Both the position numbers and the translations under genes were made by a program. This document shows positions 16,805 through 25,909 of a stretch of DNA of 64,000 bases, in pieces; the first letter of the stretch is position 1, and every line of letters begins with the position of its first letter. A model generated the notes under the pieces. That model had not been told where the DNA came from and ran no database searches. It saw only the letters and a program-made list of their open reading frames with translations. Origin of the DNA: Hyphomicrobiales bacterium (GTDB taxonomy: Bacteria > Pseudomonadota > Alphaproteobacteria > Rhizobiales > JACESI01); the NCBI GenBank assembly GCA_013911885.1, contig JACESI010000008.1, forward strand, positions 1 to 64,000, read 5' to 3'.

Positions 16805-16840
16805 AGATCTTTTACTAGATCTTTATGCTGATAAGGTCAA
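16805..16840 (-). promoter_or_regulatory. Methyltransferase promoter with two AGATCT sites
   Basis: On the minus strand TTGACC (16840-16835) is followed after 17 bases by TAGTAA (16817-16812), a plausible sigma-70 promoter for the methyltransferase. AGATCT occurs at 16817-16822, touching the -10, and at 16805-16810, near the expected transcription start. The rest of the 16841-17086 stretch holds no recognisable gene. Confidence 0.5.
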
Positions 16841-17086
16841 GCGCTGTCTGCGGCAAGCTTGTCGGCTCAGCAATGAAAGTCTTTGTCTTTTGTCAAAAGT
16901 CTCGCGACCATCGCGTCGCCAAGAAGAAACAGCAGCCCGCTGCTTTGAGATCATCGCATTGCGCGTTCGGCATCGTTCGTGCCGAAGAACAGGCGCACGG
17001 CGCTGTTGCTGATTATGGTTTGCGTTTGCTCTTGGTAGAGGTTGCGAAGCTGACCAATGAGACGCAGCACGCCTTCTTGATTGCAA

Positions 17087-17118
17087 TTGAAAAAGGGCGG
17101 GTGAAGACCCCGCCCTTT
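17087..17118 (-). terminator. Rho-independent terminator of isocitrate lyase gene
   Basis: Perfect 10-base stem AAAGGGCGGG/CCCGCCCTTT (17092-17101 and 17109-17118). On the minus strand it is followed by a T-run, 38 bases past the aceA stop. Confidence 0.88.
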
Positions 17119-17155
17119 CGGCCCGCCGCTTTGTCGTGCCGCGTCGCTGTGCCGG

Positions 17156-18754
17156 TCAGGCAGCAGCGAACTGGTTCATGGTGTTGTCTTTGCCGGCCGC
17201 TTTCAGCGCTGCTTCGCCGGCGAAATAGCCTTTGTGATCGTCGCCAAGGTCGGAACCGGCCATGTTCTGGTGTTTGACGCAGGCGATACCCTGACGGATC
17301 TCGGCGCGCTGAACGTTTTTGACATAGCCGAGCATGGCCTGATCGCCGAAATATTCCCGCGCGAGATTGTCGGTCGACAAAGCGGCGGTGTGATAGGTCG
17401 GCAACGTGATGAGATGGTGGAAGATGCCCGCTTCGCGCGCCGCGTCTTTCTGGAAGGTGCGGATGCGCTCATCGGCTTCGCGGCCAAGATCGGTATCGTC
17501 ATAATCGATGCTCATCAGCCGCGCACGGTCATAGGCCGAGACATCCTTGCCGGCTTCGACCATTGCGTCATAGACCTGCTGGCGGAAATTCAGCGTCCAG
17601 TTGAAGCTCGGCGAGTTGTTATAGACGAGTTTCGCATTTGGAACCGTCTTGCGGATCTCATCGACCATTTCCTTGATCTGGCCGATATGCGGCTTCTCGG
17701 TTTCGATCCACAGAAGATCGGCGCCATTCTCCAGCGAGGAGATGCAATCGAGGACGCAGCGCGCGACGCCGGTGCCTTCACGGAACTGGAAGAGGTTGGA
17801 TGGCAGCCGTTTCGGACGCAGCAGTTTTCCGCCGCGGTTGAGGACGACATCGCCATTGCGCATATTCTCGGGCGCAATTTCCTCGCAGTCGAGGAAGGAA
17901 TTGTACTGGTCGCCGAGGTCGCCCGGCTCTTCGGAGACAGCGATCTGTTTGGTCAGGCCCGCGCCGAGACTGTCGGTACGGGTGACGATGATGCCTTCAT
18001 CAACGCCAAGTTCCAGAAACGCATACCGGATTGCGCGGACTTTCGCGAGGAAGTCCTGATGCGGGACTGTGACCTTGCCATCCTGGTGGCCGCATTGTTT
18101 CTCATCCGAGACCTGATTTTCAATCTGAAGGCAGCAGGCGCCAGCCTCGATCAGTTTCTTTGCGAGCAGATAGGTTGCTTCCGCATTGCCGAAACCGGCA
18201 TCGATATCGGCGATGATCGGCACGACATGGGTCTGGTGGTTCTCGATCTCGTTCCTGATCGATGCGGCCTTGATCTGATCGCCGGCTTCGCGGGCGGCGT
18301 CATAGGCGCGGAAGAGATTGCCGAGTTCGCGGGCATCGGCCTGGCGCAGGAACGTATAGAGCTCCTCAATCAGGGCAGCGACCGAGGTTTTCTCGTGCAT
18401 CGACTGGTCCGGCAGCGGACCGAATTCGGAACGAAGGGCCGCAATCATCCAGCCGGACAGATAGAGATAGCTGCGATCGGTCGTCTTGAAATGTTTCTTG
18501 ATCGAAATCATTTTCTGCTGCCCGATGAAACCGTGCCAGCAGCCGAGCGACTGGGTGTATTTCGACGGATCGGCATCATAGGCTGCCATATCGCGGCGCA
18601 TCAGCGAGGCGGTGTAGCGGGCGATGTCGAGACCGGTCCGGAAGCGGTTCTGCAAACGCATCCGCGCGACGCTTTCCGCGTCAATCCCGCTCCATGGCTT
18701 GCCGTTCTTGCTGATAACGCTCGAAGCCGCATCGATTTCTGATTGATAGGTCAT
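17156..18754 (-). CDS. aceA: Isocitrate lyase, long type
   Basis: Glyoxylate-cycle enzyme cleaving isocitrate to glyoxylate and succinate, needed for growth on acetate and fatty acids. The 532-residue length and the signature EKQCGHQDGK (catalytic Cys about residue 221) place it in the long subgroup also found in pseudomonads. Other landmarks are PIIADIDAGFGN and WIETEKPHI. ATG 18754 follows GGAG at a good distance; the frame from 18766 is not preceded by a ribosome site. It stands alone between its own terminator and a 467-base upstream region with two TGTAAA-N4-TTTACA-like dyads. Confidence 0.97.
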   Translation of the reverse strand: MTYQSEIDAASSVISKNGKPWSGIDAESVARMRLQNRFRTGLDIARYTASLMRRDMAAYDADPSKYTQSLGCWHGFIGQQKMISIKKHFKTTDRSYLYLSGWMIAALRSEFGPLPDQSMHEKTSVAALIEELYTFLRQADARELGNLFRAYDAAREAGDQIKAASIRNEIENHQTHVVPIIADIDAGFGNAEATYLLAKKLIEAGACCLQIENQVSDEKQCGHQDGKVTVPHQDFLAKVRAIRYAFLELGVDEGIIVTRTDSLGAGLTKQIAVSEEPGDLGDQYNSFLDCEEIAPENMRNGDVVLNRGGKLLRPKRLPSNLFQFREGTGVARCVLDCISSLENGADLLWIETEKPHIGQIKEMVDEIRKTVPNAKLVYNNSPSFNWTLNFRQQVYDAMVEAGKDVSAYDRARLMSIDYDDTDLGREADERIRTFQKDAAREAGIFHHLITLPTYHTAALSTDNLAREYFGDQAMLGYVKNVQRAEIRQGIACVKHQNMAGSDLGDDHKGYFAGEAALKAAGKDNTMNQFAAA

Positions 18755-18788
18755 TGTCTTCTCCATTCCATTCCGCGCTAGAGGCGAG

Positions 18789-18804
18789 TGTAAAAGAATT
18801 TACA
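18789..18804. promoter_or_regulatory. aceA-proximal dyad TGTAAA-N4-TTTACA
   Basis: Perfect inverted repeat with 6-base arms and 4-base spacer, 35 bases upstream of the aceA start. A second, near-identical dyad is at 18968-18981. Likely binding site of a regulator of acetate or fatty-acid metabolism; the protein is not encoded next to it. Confidence 0.6.
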
Positions 18805-18967
18805 ATCTTGAAGTTTGACCACAAAGGCAGCCGCGCAATCGCACTGTCATCCTGATCGATGAGGCATGTTGTACGCCTGAATCGGCCATATGACACGGGA
18901 ATTATTGAGGAATTAGAGGGAATTCGTGTGTATCTGTGTGCGGTGCACAAGCCCGATTTGTGCGATT

Positions 18968-18981
18968 GTAAATTAGTTTAC
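18968..18981. promoter_or_regulatory. Second dyad GTAAA-N4-TTTAC
   Basis: Inverted repeat with the same arm sequence and spacing as 18789-18804, about 215 bases upstream of the aceA start. Two matching sites suggest cooperative binding, or that this one served a divergent gene now missing. Confidence 0.5.
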
Positions 18982-19221
18982 TTATGGCCTCCCCTGTATG
19001 GGGGAGCGGCTGGCAATCGGGAAGCGGGCGATGGTAGTGCGGATTTGTGGGGGGGGGGTGACTTCTAGGAGATTTAGGGGTCTTCTCGTTTCACTCCAAC
19101 GGCATAGCAGCGCGAGCTTGAACCGCCCATTCGCCTGCGTGGAAAGGTGAACTCATGTCCGTTTCTCCTTGTCCGCAGAAGCGGCGGCCACGCGTCTCGC
19201 GGCCGCCACGTGTGGCATCGC

Positions 19222-19770
19222 TCAGACGGCGGCCTTGCCAGCCGAGACCACCGGGAAGTCGATCTCGGTGGTGGCGACGTGGTTGAGGTAGTTGGTGAAG
19301 ATGTTCGCCACCACGTTCGCAACCGTCTCGACGATGTCGGCCTCGGTCAGGCCTGCAGCCCGTGCGGCGTCGAGGTCCGTATCGGCGACCATCCCCTTGG
19401 CGACCACGATGGTGACCGCAAGCTTCAGGATCGCCGCCGTGCGCGGGTCATCAGATCGGCCGGCGAGATGTGCCTTCACCGCCTCTGGTGCAACTTTCAA
19501 CCCGGCCGAGATCGCGGAATGCGCCGAGGCGCAGTAGTCGCAGGCGTTGGCGCCGGCAACGGCCAGCGCGATCGCCTCGCGGGTGCGGGCGTCGAATCCG
19601 CCGCGTCCTAGCGCTTCCCCAAGGCCGAGAAGCCCGGTCAGCACCGCGGGCTGGTTCGCAGCGACGCGGTAGAGGTTCGGAACCATGCCGATCTTGCCTT
19701 TGATGGCGGTGAAGAGTGCGGCGGCCTCGGGGGTGGCGGCGGCGTCGGAAATCTGGGTGATACGAGTCAT
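19222..19770 (-). CDS. Carboxymuconolactone decarboxylase/AhpD-like protein
   Basis: A 182-residue all-helical protein of the CMD/AhpD superfamily. The motif CDYCASAH (C-x2-C-x3-H) near residue 77 matches the AhpD redox site, so a peroxidase-linked thiol reductase role is more likely than lactone decarboxylation. The segment GLTEADIVETVANVVANIFTNYLNHVATTEIDFP is typical of the peroxidase-related subgroup. It is the last gene of a minus-strand set AraC - SPW-like membrane protein - AhpD-like, 29 bases after the membrane protein, and is GC-rich. Confidence 0.9.
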   Translation of the reverse strand: MTRITQISDAAATPEAAALFTAIKGKIGMVPNLYRVAANQPAVLTGLLGLGEALGRGGFDARTREAIALAVAGANACDYCASAHSAISAGLKVAPEAVKAHLAGRSDDPRTAAILKLAVTIVVAKGMVADTDLDAARAAGLTEADIVETVANVVANIFTNYLNHVATTEIDFPVVSAGKAAV

Positions 19771-19799
19771 TGGATATGTCCTTTCGATATGCAGGTGGA

Positions 19800-20162
19800 T
19801 CAGGCCGCGACCATCGCGGTTTCAGGTTTTGAGAGTCCGACGACCGTGACGACGGCTGCCCCGTTCAACCAGTAGTAGGCGGCATCAAGTCCGGAAAAGC
19901 CGAGCGCGAAGGGTAGGATCAGGAAGAGGACGCCAACCGCCAGATCGACCGCGAGGTGCAGCTTGTAGGGCAACACGCGGAACACGCCGAGTTGGTGGTT
20001 GGTGAACACGGTCAGCAGGAAGGCTGCAACGCCCACGACTGGCGAGATCGTGAGAGCGAGGGGATTGGAGGTGCCGAGCCCGAGCAGGAACGGAAGGGCA
20101 ATGAGGGCCAGCGCGACGGGGTAGTCGAGCCAGGCATGGATGGTCTTGGTGACGAAGCGCAT
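19800..20162 (-). CDS. SPW-repeat-like small membrane protein
   Basis: A 120-residue protein with four likely membrane helices in two similar pairs (WLDYPVALALIALPFLLGL and LHLAVDLAVGVLFLILPFALGF), resembling SPW-repeat proteins. The role of this family is unknown. AAGGA lies about 10 bases upstream of the start. It precedes the AhpD-like gene on the same strand and follows the AraC gene after 137 bases holding operator-like repeats. Confidence 0.65.
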   Translation of the reverse strand: MRFVTKTIHAWLDYPVALALIALPFLLGLGTSNPLALTISPVVGVAAFLLTVFTNHQLGVFRVLPYKLHLAVDLAVGVLFLILPFALGFSGLDAAYYWLNGAAVVTVVGLSKPETAMVAA

Positions 20163-20188
20163 GGCGCAGGGTCCTTTCGGTTAGGGAT

Positions 20189-20224
20189 CAAACGACAAAC
20201 TACGTTGTCTTAGGCGCCAAACTA
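20189..20224. promoter_or_regulatory. Candidate AraC-type operator
   Basis: CAAACTA occurs at 20196-20202 and 20218-20224, 22 bases apart on the same face of the helix, with a near copy CAAACGA at 20189. A dyad GACAA-N6-TTGTC (20194-20209) overlaps. Direct repeats two turns apart are typical for AraC regulators, and this lies just upstream of the membrane-protein/AhpD-like genes. Confidence 0.45.
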
Positions 20225-20299
20225 AGGGCATCACTGCCGACAATGAATTTCACATAGTCCACATCGTATTGCAGATCGTTCGAGAGTTCGGGCACAGCG

Positions 20300-21256
20300 C
20301 TAATCGGCCTCGTGATGCGCGATGCCGAACTGCCGGAAGGCGGCGGGCGACACGCCGATCTCTTTCTTGAAGACCCGGCTGAACGCGGATTCCGAGTCAT
20401 AGCCCGAAACTTGCGCCGCCTCGGCCACCGAGAGCCTCCGTGCCGCCAGCCCCTCGCGCGCGATCTGCATCCGCCAGGACGTGACATAGGCTATCGGCGT
20501 CACACCGAGCCGCTCCGAAAAGCGTTCGGCGAATCCGGTCCGCGACAACCCAGCCTCGCGTGCGAGGCTTGCGACCGTCCAGTCGGCTGCCGGCGCGCGG
20601 TGAAAGGCGGTCAGCGCCCTCGCAAGATGGGGGTCGGCAAAACCAGCCACGCCAAAGTTCGTCTCGTGCTCCGCCTCGATATAGGCGCGGATCGCCTGGG
20701 CGAAGATTACCTCGGACGTCTTCAGGGCGATCAGATCGCCGCCTAGACGTGTGCCGCCGGCCTCGACCCCGATGAGCTTGAGCGTGGCTTCGAGCCAGGG
20801 GCCTGCCTCCTCTCCATAGCCGCGCAAGTGGATGAAGGGGGGCAAGCGGTCAAACAGCAGATGCCGTGATCCTTCGGCCAGCGCGAAGTGCCCGCAGATC
20901 AGCTGCGTGTCACGCAGCCCCTCGCCGCAACCCCAGACCAGCGTACCGTGTCCCGGAAACCCGGAGCGGGACAGCACGTCGTCCAGCGGCAAGGCCTCGT
21001 CGGGTCCGGTGTAGCGGCAGCTGAGGACATGAGCCGCTCCGTGGGGAATCACGATCAGGTCGCCCTGCATCAGGTGCACGGGGACCGGCGCCCCCGCGAC
21101 ACGCACCAGCGCCTCGCCCCGATGGGCAAAGTGGAAACGCGCCACATTGCGGAAGGCTGGCACGCGAACGCCCCAGGGTTCGGTGAAGCTCGTGCGGAAA
21201 TAGAGCGTTCCACGAAGCGAGAGGCGGATGAGGATGTCGCTGAGCAGGTCTAACAT
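20300..21256 (-). CDS. AraC-family transcriptional regulator with cupin domain
   Basis: A 318-residue regulator. The N-terminal part is the cupin-type sensor of the AraC-binding-like-2 group (LSDILIRLSLRGTLYFRTSFTEPWGVRVP, then GDLIVIPHGAAHVL). The C-terminus has the two AraC helix-turn-helices (WTVASLAREAGLSRTGFAERFSERLGVTPIAY and RRLSVAEAAQVSGYDSESAFSRVFKKEIGVSPAAFR). I took ATG 21256 from the usual family start MLDLLSDIL; the longer frame upstream runs into tRNA-Phe sequence. It probably activates the SPW/AhpD-like pair downstream. Confidence 0.9.
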   Translation of the reverse strand: MLDLLSDILIRLSLRGTLYFRTSFTEPWGVRVPAFRNVARFHFAHRGEALVRVAGAPVPVHLMQGDLIVIPHGAAHVLSCRYTGPDEALPLDDVLSRSGFPGHGTLVWGCGEGLRDTQLICGHFALAEGSRHLLFDRLPPFIHLRGYGEEAGPWLEATLKLIGVEAGGTRLGGDLIALKTSEVIFAQAIRAYIEAEHETNFGVAGFADPHLARALTAFHRAPAADWTVASLAREAGLSRTGFAERFSERLGVTPIAYVTSWRMQIAREGLAARRLSVAEAAQVSGYDSESAFSRVFKKEIGVSPAAFRQFGIAHHEAD

Positions 21257-21478
21257 GTCGATGAGTTTATCAGTAATTTCTGGTGCGTCCAGATCTTCGG
21301 ACGATTGAGCATTGATTATGGATTTTTTAGTATTAAAACGCCGGATCATCTCGACAAGCCGGTGACGTTGAAACCACCAACCCGCAGACTCACCGATGAA
21401 GACCGAAAGGCTAACTTGGCCGTCTTGCATCGCGCTTTGCGCGCTGATTTTACGATTTGTGTCGGCTTTCTTGAGAGA

Positions 21479-21554
21479 TGGTGCCCAGGGACGGAATTGA
21501 ACCGCCGACACAGGGATTTTCAATCCCTTGCTCTACCAACTGAGCTACCTGGGC
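21479..21554 (-). tRNA. tRNA-Phe (GAA anticodon)
   Basis: Complete cloverleaf on the minus strand: acceptor GCCCAGG/CCTGGGC, D-arm GCTCAGTTGGTAGAGC, anticodon stem AGGGA/TCCCT with loop TTGAAAA (anticodon GAA), T-arm GGCGGTTCAATTCCGTC, encoded CCA. Its 3' end faces the GC-rich AraC/AhpD-like block, so it could be an attachment site for that insert. Confidence 0.97.
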
Positions 21555-21740
21555 ATAGCCTTTTAAGGGGCGGGCTTTTGTGTGCCGACTGGGTACACAG
21601 AAAACAGTCTGCAAGACAGGGCTTGCCGCGCTTTCGTCGCGGTTTATAGAACCTTCGGCAATCGGTGTCCAGTCTCGATGGTGATCATGCGGCAAAGTTT
21701 TTAACATGAGCCGAAAACGGTTTTGGCGCAATGGTTTAGG

Positions 21741-21947
21741 TCATGAATTATGGTTATTCCCAGCGCCATTGGCAGCGCTTTCGTCTAGATCGGTTTGCGC
21801 GTCTGATGCGGGCTCGGCGGGAATGGCATAGGCACCGGTCAGCCATCGATTGAGGTCAACATCGCGGCAACGTGGCGAGCAGAACGGTTGTTCCTTCGGG
21901 TTGGCGGCTCTGTCGCAAATCGGGCAGCGCGGGGCTTTCTGCGCCAT
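21741..21947 (-). CDS. yacG: DNA gyrase inhibitor/zinc-binding protein YacG
   Basis: A 68-residue zinc-finger protein. The four cysteines are in RCPICDRA and PFCSPRCRDVDLNRWL, the standard YacG signature; the E. coli protein binds and inhibits gyrase. Its start coincides with the stop of maf, so the two are co-translated. End of the conserved hisD-infA-maf block, upstream of tRNA-Phe. Confidence 0.93.
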   Translation of the reverse strand: MAQKAPRCPICDRAANPKEQPFCSPRCRDVDLNRWLTGAYAIPAEPASDAQTDLDESAANGAGNNHNS

Positions 21948-22579
21948 CAGTCGTGGCCCAGCCAGCCAAAATGCAGCGGATAGCCTTCGCCAACGAGCAT
22001 GTTGACGGTCTCATAAAGCGGTAAACCCACGACAGAGGAATAAGAGCCGATGATCTTGACGACAAAGGCACCCGCAAGGCCTTGAATCGCGTAGCCGCCG
22101 GCCTTGCCACGCCATTCGCCGGAGGCAAGATAGGCCTCGCTTTCCAGGGTGGACAAACGCTTCATGCGCACGCGCGTTTCAACAATCCTGAAGACGATCT
22201 TGCCGCCAGGCGTGATCAGGCAGACCGCCGTATAGACGCGGTGCGCGCGCCCGGAAAGCTGGCGCAGGCAGTCTGAAGCCTGATCAATTGTCTCGGCCTT
22301 GGGCAGGATCAGGCGTCCGCGGGCGACAACCGTATCGGCGGCAAGAATATAGGCGCCTTCTCGGTTGCCTTCGCGGATTGCCTGTCGGGCGCAGACATCG
22401 GCCTTCGTGCGGGCGAGCCGGCGGGCAAGATCCTTCGGCAATTCCTTGCGCTGGGGTGCCTCGTCAATATCGGCCGGCATGAGGTGATCCGGCTCAACAT
22501 TCACCTGCTGAAGAAGTTGCAGGCGGCGCGGCGAGGCCGATGCGAGAATGAGAGGAGGCTTGGAGCGGTGCTCGGCCAT
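21947..22579 (-). CDS. maf: Maf-family nucleoside triphosphate pyrophosphatase
   Basis: A 210-residue Maf protein, which hydrolyses modified or non-canonical nucleotides and is linked to septum formation. Conserved motifs are visible: [14 protein letters not shown] at the N-terminus, [12 protein letters not shown], and [17 protein letters not shown]. It lies 26 bases after infA on the same strand and overlaps yacG. Length and motifs are normal. Confidence 0.95.
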   Translation of the reverse strand: MAEHRSKPPLILASASPRRLQLLQQVNVEPDHLMPADIDEAPQRKELPKDLARRLARTKADVCARQAIREGNREGAYILAADTVVARGRLILPKAETIDQASDCLRQLSGRAHRVYTAVCLITPGGKIVFRIVETRVRMKRLSTLESEAYLASGEWRGKAGGYAIQGLAGAFVVKIIGSYSSVVGLPLYETVNMLVGEGYPLHFGWLGHD

Positions 22580-22605
22580 GCGTTTTGCCCCTGCTGCACC
22601 CGCGC

Positions 22606-22824
22606 CTATTTGAAGCGATAGGTGATGCGGCCTTTGGTGAGGTCGTATGGCGTCATTTCGACGAGGACCTTGTCGCCTGCAAGAACGCGGATGCGGTTCT
22701 TGCGCATGCGACCGGCTGTATGAGCGATGATTTCATGCTCGTTCTCGAGTTTGACCCGAAAAGTGGCGTTGGGCAGGAGTTCGCTGACAACGCCAGGAAA
22801 CTCAAGCATTTCTTCTTTGGCCAT
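22606..22824 (-). CDS. infA: Translation initiation factor IF-1
   Basis: A 72-residue S1-fold protein, [20 protein letters not shown] to the end RITYRFK, matching IF-1 over its full length. It binds the ribosomal A site during initiation. ATG 22824 is the family start; a longer frame from 22848 adds residues absent in IF-1. It has its own 140-base upstream spacer, so it probably has its own promoter although it lies in the conserved cluster. Confidence 0.97.
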   Translation of the reverse strand: MAKEEMLEFPGVVSELLPNATFRVKLENEHEIIAHTAGRMRKNRIRVLAGDKVLVEMTPYDLTKGRITYRFK

Positions 22825-22964
22825 TCTGATCCTTAACGATGGGGGCAAGCACGGTCGATTGCCGATCCGTCCGAAATTTTCCGGAAACTACAGAAAAACT
22901 GAGGGGATGTGAACCATATCCTTGGGATTTAGACAACGTGTTTATGCACGCAATCTGGATATCG

Positions 22965-23450
22965 TCAGCCGATTGATGCCGATTTCGCGCTCTCCTGCCA
23001 GCCGAAGCGATTTTTGATGCGCACAATCAGCGTGTCGCGCAAAAGCCGGTAGGCCTCAAGGCGCTGTTCGCGGCGGCCAGCGGTTTCCAGCGTCGGGTCC
23101 GGCAGGGGCCAGAATTCGACTGGGGTTCCTTGGGGTCGCAGGATTTCCTCGACATGATCCTTTGCCTCGGGCGTGAGGGCGATCACGAGTTCGAAATTGC
23201 CGTCGTCGAGTTCCTCATAAGTATGCGGGTTGTGCGTCGAGATATCGATGTCGAATTCGTTCATCACCTGCTTGACGAAGGGATCATTCTCGCCCTTGTG
23301 GATGCCTGCCGAACGGGAATAGATGATATGGGGATAGAGTGTGCGTGTGATAGCGGCGGCCATCGGCGAACGGATGGCGTTCATGGCACAAACGAAAAGC
23401 ACGGAACGGGGGGCGTTTGCATCGGGTCTGCCTGCTTTGCATTCAGTCAT
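22965..23450 (-). CDS. Low-molecular-weight phosphatase/arsenate reductase-like protein
   Basis: A 161-residue protein with the phosphate-binding loop CAMNAIRS (C-x5-R-S) near residue 20 and the general-acid motif PLPDPTLE near residue 130, as in low-molecular-weight protein tyrosine phosphatases. Members at this locus are often annotated arsC-like, but conserved context with UPF0262 and hisD argues for a housekeeping phosphatase. Start ATG 23450 by family alignment. Substrate unknown. Confidence 0.88.
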   Translation of the reverse strand: MTECKAGRPDANAPRSVLFVCAMNAIRSPMAAAITRTLYPHIIYSRSAGIHKGENDPFVKQVMNEFDIDISTHNPHTYEELDDGNFELVIALTPEAKDHVEEILRPQGTPVEFWPLPDPTLETAGRREQRLEAYRLLRDTLIVRIKNRFGWQESAKSASIG

Positions 23451-23464
23451 GGTTCTAACCGATC

Positions 23465-23956
23465 TTAACGTTTTTGCTGGAGGGCGCATAAGAGGGTGAA
23501 GAGTCGGCGGGCTGTGTCGAAATCGACGTCGACCTTGCCCGCGAGCCGTTCCTGAAGCCTTTCGGACCCTTCGTTGTGAATGCCCCTGCGGGCCATGTCG
23601 ATCGCCTCGATCTTGCCGGGTGTGGCCGAGCGGATCGCTGCGTAATAGCTTTCGCAGATCATGAAATAATCCTTGATGATCGAACGAAACGGCGTCATCG
23701 AAAGAATATGGGTCATGACCGGCGCGCCGTCCTCTGCTGCGATTTCCATCATGAACCGACCGTCGATATTGGAAAGTTTCAGCGTATAGGGTCCACCGTC
23801 ATGGGCGGAGGGCCGGAAACTGTTCTCCTCCAGAATGTCAAAAATCGCAATCGAGCGCTCCTGCTCGACATCGGGTGTCGAACGGCCGATTGAAGCATCG
23901 TCCAGCACGAGGCTGACGAGGCGGTTGCGGTTTTTCTCTGGTGCGGGCTTCTTCAT
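23465..23956 (-). CDS. UPF0262 family protein
   Basis: A 163-residue protein of UPF0262, restricted largely to alphaproteobacteria and found between hisD and a small phosphatase. Function unknown. It begins [20 protein letters not shown] and includes [12 protein letters not shown] and [21 protein letters not shown] 23956 fits the family length; it lies 19 bases after the hisD stop, in the same operon. Confidence 0.9.
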   Translation of the reverse strand: MKKPAPEKNRNRLVSLVLDDASIGRSTPDVEQERSIAIFDILEENSFRPSAHDGGPYTLKLSNIDGRFMMEIAAEDGAPVMTHILSMTPFRSIIKDYFMICESYYAAIRSATPGKIEAIDMARRGIHNEGSERLQERLAGKVDVDFDTARRLFTLLCALQQKR

Positions 23957-23975
23957 AAGCTTTGAAGCATTTCGT

Positions 23976-25268
23976 TTAAAGATTAAGCCGGATGCTGACA
24001 GACTTACCGTGACCGTCAAGGCCTTCTGCTTTGGCAAGCGCGATGGCCGCAGGGCCGATGATGCGCAATTGTTCCGGGCCGCATTTCAGAACAGACGTGC
24101 GCTTCACGAAATCGAGCACCGAAAGGCCCGAGGAGAATCGTGCCGAACGCGCGGTCGGCAGAACATGGTTGGATCCACCGACATAATCGCCAATCGCTTC
24201 CGGCGTATGTGCGCCGATGAAAATCGCACCCGCATGGTGAACCCGCCCGGCAAAGCCGTCCGCATCGGGAAAAGCAAGTTCCAGATGTTCGGGCGCCAGC
24301 CTGTCCGTGAGCGCGAGGGCGTCGTCCCATTCTTGAAAAACAATGATCGCGCCGTAAGTCTGCCAGCTTTCGCGGGCTATATCCGAGCGGGGCAAGGTTA
24401 AGAGCTGGCACTCTACGGCGGCGGCGACCGCATCGCCGAAGGCCGGGTCATCGGTGAGCAGTATCGATTGGGCGGCGCGGTCATGTTCGGCCTGGGCCAG
24501 AAGGTCGGCTGCGATCCAATCCGGGTTGTTGTTGCCATCGGCGACGATCAAAACCTCAGACGGACCGGCGATCATGTCAATACCGACCGTTCCGAAAACG
24601 CAGCGCTTTGCGGCGGCGACATAGGCATTGCCGGGTCCGACAATCTTGGCGACCGGGGCAATGGTTTCTGTGCCATAGGCGAGGGCGGCGACTGCCTGCG
24701 CGCCGCCGACGCGGTAGATTTCGTCGACGCCGGCAAGCTCGGCTGCGGCCAGAACCAGTGGATTGATCAGACCCTCCGGGGCGGGCACCACCATGACGAT
24801 GCGCGCGACGCCCGCGACCTTTGCCGGAATAGCATTCATCAATACGGAACTTGGATAGCTTGCCGAGCCGCCCGGCACATAAAGCCCGACCGAGGGAAGC
24901 GCTGTCCAGCGGGCGCCAAGTTCGACGCCAATCGGGTCGGTATAGCGTTCGTCCTGCGGTTTCTGTTTCAGGTGGTGTGCCTCGATCCGGGCGGCGGCGA
25001 GCGCAAGCGCATCAAGCGTTGCCGGATCGACCTTGCCGCGCGCTGCCGCGATTTCGGCTTTGCTAACGGCGATGCCGATTTTATCGAGATCGACCCGGTC
25101 GAGTTCTTTCGAGAAGGCGATGAGTGCCCTGTCACCATCGCGCCGGACCGAGGCGATGATCTCGCGCACGCGCAGGTCGACATCTTCGCTGACTTCACGC
25201 TTTGCACCAAGCAGGACCTGAAAGTCTCGCTCAAAGGTCTCATGTCTGGTGTCAAGGCGCAAAACCAC
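23976..25268 (-). CDS. hisD: Histidinol dehydrogenase
   Basis: Zinc enzyme for the last two steps of histidine synthesis, histidinol to histidine with NAD. The 430-residue protein has the expected landmarks: [75 protein letters not shown] and the zinc-site region [10 protein letters not shown]. The start is GTG 25266-25268, preceded by AAGGAG at seven bases; the longer frame with upstream ATGs has no ribosome site. Same strand and operon order as in related alphaproteobacteria. Confidence 0.97.
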   Translation of the reverse strand: MVLRLDTRHETFERDFQVLLGAKREVSEDVDLRVREIIASVRRDGDRALIAFSKELDRVDLDKIGIAVSKAEIAAARGKVDPATLDALALAAARIEAHHLKQKPQDERYTDPIGVELGARWTALPSVGLYVPGGSASYPSSVLMNAIPAKVAGVARIVMVVPAPEGLINPLVLAAAELAGVDEIYRVGGAQAVAALAYGTETIAPVAKIVGPGNAYVAAAKRCVFGTVGIDMIAGPSEVLIVADGNNNPDWIAADLLAQAEHDRAAQSILLTDDPAFGDAVAAAVECQLLTLPRSDIARESWQTYGAIIVFQEWDDALALTDRLAPEHLELAFPDADGFAGRVHHAGAIFIGAHTPEAIGDYVGGSNHVLPTARSARFSSGLSVLDFVKRTSVLKCGPEQLRIIGPAAIALAKAEGLDGHGKSVSIRLNL

Positions 25269-25371
25269 CGGGACGCTCCTTAGAAGTCGTGTTTTCTGAT
25301 GCTGCTTGTAGTGGATTTTCGGTGTGAGTCCAGACGACCTTCGTCGCGAAGGTGGCGGACGTTTTTCGTCG

Positions 25372-25851
25372 CTAGCCCGCGTCCTCGAGATCATGCGTCG
25401 GACGGGATGGGGTTTCCCACGCACCGCCGAGGTCGCTTATCTGCACTTCGATACAATCAACATGGAGGCGCAGGAGGCCGTTGCCCGAAAAAATCAGGTC
25501 GATCGTACCCGCCGCCGCTTCTGTGGGATGGAATTGTATGGCCAGCAGATTGAGTACAGCATCCGGCGCATCCTGCCGGATGTTCATGGTCTGGACACGC
25601 TGCACCCGCTCGAAATGAAGGCCGCTTCGCCGGCGCTGATTTGTCGCCTCTCCGCGGCTTGCCTTTTCCGCAGTCCAGACAAAGCGGTTCAGAACGATTG
25701 CAAAACGGCGTTCCTGCCTCAGATAGATGAGGTCTCCCACACGCATCACCGCGTCCTGCAAATGCGCGGAAACGATATTAAGATCTTCCGGGTCGAGGGC
25801 GACAAGCTTCAGGCTATCGGTTTGTTGTTTGCTGGCTTGCGTGTCGGTCAT
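25372..25851 (-). CDS. DUF2948 family protein
   Basis: A 159-residue protein of DUF2948, conserved next to hisD in alphaproteobacteria; function unknown. The core reads SLKLVALDPEDLNIVSAHLQDAVMRVGDLIYLRQERRFAIVLNRFVWT, and the end LRLHVDCIEVQISDLGGAWETPSRPTHD is characteristic. ATG 25851 has AGAAGGA upstream. The murA gene that often precedes it elsewhere is not here; a terminator at 25910-25947 separates it from upstream sequence. Confidence 0.88.
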   Translation of the reverse strand: MTDTQASKQQTDSLKLVALDPEDLNIVSAHLQDAVMRVGDLIYLRQERRFAIVLNRFVWTAEKASRGEATNQRRRSGLHFERVQRVQTMNIRQDAPDAVLNLLAIQFHPTEAAAGTIDLIFSGNGLLRLHVDCIEVQISDLGGAWETPSRPTHDLEDAG

Positions 25852-25909
25852 GGCGGTTTCCTTCTCTTGGAAACGTGTTAGACCAAGGGTCCGCAAATTT
25901 AAAGCCCTC

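Larger units (their letters stand above)
18755..19221. other. Control region upstream of aceA
   Basis: No gene is visible in these 467 bases. It holds the two aceA-proximal dyads listed separately, a short hairpin CTCCCC/GGGGAG near 18989-19006, a run of ten G at 19049-19058, and a GGCGGCC/GGCCGCC hairpin at 19183-19207 beyond the AhpD-like gene. The composition shifts upward near 19060, so the junction with the GC-rich insert may lie here. Confidence 0.5.

Noticed and set aside
17234..18742. 502-codon plus-strand frame opposite aceA
   Set aside because: Antisense shadow of isocitrate lyase, which is certain on the other strand.
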